DNA of 64,000 nt from contig NZ_JOCB01000003.1 in assembly GCF_000718775.1 (NCBI RefSeq), forward strand, positions 1-64,000, given 5' to 3'. The position numbers were made by a program, and so were the translations under genes. A model generated the notes under the pieces. The model was not told the origin of the DNA. It did not search any database and saw only the letters and a list, made by a program, of their open reading frames with translations. Below, piece by piece: positions 61,694-64,000 of the stretch; the first letter of the stretch is position 1, and each line of letters begins with the position of its first letter. The stretch is from Streptomyces sp. NRRL S-31. GTDB taxonomy: Bacteria; Actinomycetota; Actinomycetes; Streptomycetales; Streptomycetaceae.

Positions 61694-62365
61694 TCAGACC
61701 TCTTCCCGGCGTACCGAGAGCAGCTCCTCCAGCTGTTCCTCCCGGGCCTGCGCGGCCACGAACAGCAGCTCGTCGCCGGGCTCCAGGGAGTCCTCCCTGG
61801 AGGGGGTCAGCACCCGGTTGCCGCGGATGATGGTGACCAGGGAGGTGTCCTGCGGCCACTCCACATCGCCGACCTGGGTGCCGGCCAGGGCCGATTCCTC
61901 GGGCAGGGTCAGCTCGACCAGGTTGGCGTCGCCGTGGCTGAAGCGGAGCAGGCGGACCAGGTCGCCGACGCTCACCGCCTCCTCGACCAGGGCGGACATC
62001 AGGCGCGGGGTGGAGACGGCCACGTCCACGCCCCAGGCCTCGTTGAACAGCCACTCGTTCTTGGGGTTGTTGACCCGGGCGACGACGCGCGGGACGCCGT
62101 ACTCCGTCTTGGCCAGGAGGGAGACGACCAGGTTGACCTTGTCGTCGCCGGTCGCGGCGATCACGACGTTGCAGCGCTGGAGCGCCGCCTCGTCCAGGGA
62201 GGTGATCTCGCAGGCGTCGGCCAGCAGCCACTCCGCCTGGGGCACCCGCTCCACCGAGATGGCGGTCGGCGCCTTGTCGATCAGCAGTACCTCATGGCCG
62301 TTCTCCAGCAGCTCGCCCGCGATCGAGCGGCCCACCGCGCCGGCCCCGGCAATGGCGACCCTCAT
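61694..62365 (-). CDS. TrkA/KtrA-type K+ channel regulatory subunit (second gene)
   Basis: The 223-residue protein has an N-terminal RCK Rossmann domain with NAD-binding GAGAVGRSIAGELL and a C-terminal RCK_C domain (VELTLPEESALAGTQVGDV). TrkA-type subunits gate potassium uptake by binding nucleotides; some RCK_C domains bind c-di-AMP. No Trk/Ktr pore gene is adjacent, but a KimA-like permease gene starts at 63408. ATG 62365 overlaps the stop of the upstream paralogue by one base. Confidence 0.92.
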   Translation of the reverse strand: MRVAIAGAGAVGRSIAGELLENGHEVLLIDKAPTAISVERVPQAEWLLADACEITSLDEAALQRCNVVIAATGDDKVNLVVSLLAKTEYGVPRVVARVNNPKNEWLFNEAWGVDVAVSTPRLMSALVEEAVSVGDLVRLLRFSHGDANLVELTLPEESALAGTQVGDVEWPQDTSLVTIIRGNRVLTPSREDSLEPGDELLFVAAQAREEQLEELLSVRREEV

Positions 62366-63036
62366 CAGTGACCGCCCTCCTCTTCCGGGCCCGCGGCGAA
62401 CGCCGCCTCGACCTTCTCCACGTCGTCCGTCCGCATCATCACGTGCACGAGGTCGCCCTCCTGCAACACCGTCTGCGAGGTGGGCAGCACCGCCTCACCG
62501 AGCCGGGTCAGGAACGCCACCCGGACACCCGTCTCCTCCTGGAGCCGGCTGATCTTGTGGCCGACCCACTTGGGGGAGGCGTGCACCTCGGCGAGCTGCA
62601 CCCCGCCGGTGGGGTCGCGCCACAGCGGCTCGGCGCCCGAGGGCAGCAGCCGCCGCAGCATCTGGTCGGCGGTCCAGCGGACCGTGGCCACGGTGGGGAT
62701 GCCCAGGCGCTGGTAGACCTCGGCCCGGCGGGGGTCGTAGATGCGGGCGGCCACGTTCTCCACGCCGAACATCTCGCGGGCCACGCGCGCGGAGATGATG
62801 TTGGAGTTGTCACCGCTGGAGACGGCGGCGAAGGCGCCGGCCTCCTCGATCCCCGCCTCGCGCAGCGTGTCCTGGTCGAAGCCGACCCCGGTGACCCGGC
62901 GGCCGCCGAAGCCCGGGCCGAGCCGGCGGAAGGCGGTGGGGTCCTGGTCGATCACGGCGACCGTATGCCCCTGTTGCTCCAGGGTCTGGGCAAGAGCGGA
63001 ACCCACTCTTCCGCAGCCCATGATGACGATGTGCAC
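62365..63036 (-). CDS. TrkA/KtrA-type K+ channel regulatory subunit (first gene)
   Basis: This 223-residue paralogue of the next gene has RCK_N with GCGRVGSALAQTLEQQGH and a C-terminal RCK_C domain (VHASPKWVGHKISRLQ). GTG 63036 gives the compact start MHIVIMGCGRVG and follows GGAAGGA; the frame extends to 63057 without similarity. The two genes are coupled (TGATG) and correspond to the actinobacterial CeoB/CeoC-type pair. They probably work together as one potassium regulator. Confidence 0.92.
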   Translation of the reverse strand: MHIVIMGCGRVGSALAQTLEQQGHTVAVIDQDPTAFRRLGPGFGGRRVTGVGFDQDTLREAGIEEAGAFAAVSSGDNSNIISARVAREMFGVENVAARIYDPRRAEVYQRLGIPTVATVRWTADQMLRRLLPSGAEPLWRDPTGGVQLAEVHASPKWVGHKISRLQEETGVRVAFLTRLGEAVLPTSQTVLQEGDLVHVMMRTDDVEKVEAAFAAGPEEEGGH

Positions 63037-63099
63037 GACCGTCCTTCCGGTGTCCAAAAGTTACTGCTCAGCATCAGGGTCTCAGACCGACATCCAAAG

Positions 63100-63246
63100 C
63101 TACACACGGGCGCCGCGCGGGGCGCACCCCTGTGCCGGGGGCGGCGGCGGCCTCCGGCGAGTGATGCTGCGCACGCTGCACAGGGTCAGGATTCCGAGGC
63201 CGGCCAGGGTCAGGAACGCGCCGATCAGCACCGCGGTCGCGGGCAT
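63100..63246 (-). CDS. Small single-span membrane protein
   Basis: The 48-residue protein starts at ATG 63246, five bases after GGAGG. It has one transmembrane helix (about 4-24; AVLIGAFLTLAGLGILTLC) and a basic Pro/Arg-rich tail. It lies 63 bases upstream of the TrkA pair on the same strand and may be its companion. The call rests on the ribosome binding site and the helix. Confidence 0.6.
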   Translation of the reverse strand: MPATAVLIGAFLTLAGLGILTLCSVRSITRRRPPPPPAQGCAPRGARV

Positions 63247-63393
63247 GGAACCTCCGGAGTGCGTCGACAGACGGGGTTTGCCATCTAGGCACGGAGGGCA
63301 CACCAACCACGGATTCCGCAGTTCCGTGCGCCCCCGATTTCACTCGTGAGGCAGATCAAGCACGCCGGGTGGGCGGGTGCCTGTTCGAAGGCT

Positions 63394-63399
63394 TACGAT
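63394..63399 (+). promoter_or_regulatory. Candidate -10 of the KimA-like gene
   Basis: TACGAT, a strong -10 match, ends eight bases before GTG 63408. No Shine-Dalgarno sequence separates them, consistent with a leaderless mRNA. Confidence 0.5.
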
Positions 63400-63407
63400 C
63401 CTCTCTC

Positions 63408-64000
63408 GTGTCCAAACTGACCGACGTGCCCAAACGGATCCTGATCGGGCGCGCACTGCGCAGCGACCGGCTGGGCGAGACGCTCCTGCCGAAGCGCATC
63501 GCACTCCCCGTCTTCGCCTCCGACCCGCTGTCCTCCGTCGCGTACGCGCCGGGGGAGGTTCTGCTGGTCCTGTCCATCGCGGGCGTGTCGGCGTACCACT
63601 TCAGCCCCTGGATCGCCGTCGCGGTGGTCGTGCTGATGTTCACCGTGGTCGCCTCCTACCGGCAGAACGTGCACGCCTACCCGAGCGGCGGCGGCGACTA
63701 CGAGGTCGCGACCACCAACCTCGGTCCCAAGGCCGGCCTCACCGTGGCCAGCGCGCTGCTCGTGGACTACGTCCTGACCGTCGCCGTCTCCATCGCCTCC
63801 GGCATCGAGAACCTGGGCTCCGCGGTCCCCTTCGTGGTCGAGCACAAGGTGTTCTGCGCGACCGCCGTGATCGTGCTGCTGACGCTGATGAACCTGCGCG
63901 GCGTGAAGGAGTCGGGCAAGCTCTTCGCGATCCCGACCTACGTCTTCGTCGGCGGCGTCTTCGTCATGATCGCCTGGGGCGCCTTCCGCGGTCTCGTCCT
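63408..64000 (+). CDS. KimA-like APC-family permease (probable K+ importer), 5' part
   Basis: The frame is open to the window edge (at least 197 codons) and is cut off there. The N-terminus carries the APC/KimA signature FASDPLSSVAYAPGE, whose aspartate and tyrosine correspond to residues that bind potassium in B. subtilis KimA. AYPSGGGDYEVA and LLVDYVLTVAVSIASGIENL follow. About five transmembrane helices are visible so far. Amino acid permeases share the fold. The two neighbouring TrkA-type genes and kdpDE favour potassium. Confidence 0.85.
   Translation, partial: MSKLTDVPKRILIGRALRSDRLGETLLPKRIALPVFASDPLSSVAYAPGEVLLVLSIAGVSAYHFSPWIAVAVVVLMFTVVASYRQNVHAYPSGGGDYEVATTNLGPKAGLTVASALLVDYVLTVAVSIASGIENLGSAVPFVVEHKVFCATAVIVLLTLMNLRGVKESGKLFAIPTYVFVGGVFVMIAWGAFRGLV

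Overview
This window is high-GC actinobacterial chromosome, almost certainly Streptomyces. It carries the sporulation regulator WhiH directly upstream of the principal sigma factor HrdB, the septation protein SepH, the CutRS two-component pair, an actinobacterial-type ferrochelatase and many actinobacterial DUF families (DUF7455, DUF5998, DUF4193, DUF3093, DUF3710, DUF3159). From memory, the gene order follows the SCO5817-SCO5878 part of the S. coelicolor chromosome. It is core chromosome: I see no insertion sequence, prophage, CRISPR array, tRNA, rRNA or biosynthetic cluster.

Layout. 1-5.3 kb: a Nudix/NrtR-type regulator, an ABC ATPase fused to membrane segments through a long disordered linker, and whiH. 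5.8-11.2 kb: hrdB, a secreted trypsin-like protease, a DUF7455 zinc protein and topoisomerase IV subunit B. 11.5-16 kb: a NarL-type two-component system and an SSS (acetate-type) symporter with its DUF485 partner. 16-22 kb: a NitT/TauT-type ABC transporter flanked by two CitB-family response regulators but only one CitA/DcuS-type kinase. 22-27 kb: an iron-box-controlled sucrase/ferredoxin-like protein, two divergent citrate synthase paralogues (one with an N-terminal DNA-binding domain) and a CobW GTPase. 27-34 kb: topoisomerase IV subunit A, a complementary pair of M16 peptidase subunits, and a c-di-AMP riboswitch in front of an M23 peptidase. 34-41 kb: a GntR regulator, HPr, a GNAT/acyl-CoA synthetase protein acetyltransferase, DUF5998, a phosphodiesterase and thymidine kinase. 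41-47.9 kb: a VOC protein, a sulfurtransferase, SepH, a membrane protein, a sugar-lactone oxidase and an MFS transporter. 48-56.7 kb: ferrochelatase, an inositol-phosphatase-type enzyme, cutRS, DUF4193, a hotdog thioesterase, dUTPase and DUF3710. 57-64 kb: kdpDE, an OB-fold protein, DUF3159, two TrkA-type subunits and the start of a KimA-like potassium importer.

Themes. (1) Development and cell division: whiH, hrdB, sepH, both topoisomerase IV subunits and two cell-wall or secreted peptidases. (2) Potassium and c-di-AMP: kdpDE without kdpFABC, the TrkA pair, a KimA-like permease and a c-di-AMP riboswitch. (3) Iron and haem: a 16/19 iron box before the sucrase/ferredoxin-like gene, a weaker half-match before the MFS gene, and ferrochelatase. 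(4) Carboxylate and acyl-CoA metabolism: the acetate-type symporter, citrate synthase paralogues, CitB-type regulators and the protein acetyltransferase. Many start codons lie 6-9 bases downstream of a -10-like hexamer, which suggests leaderless transcripts. Gene functions were assigned from recognised motifs and remembered families; no database search was run.
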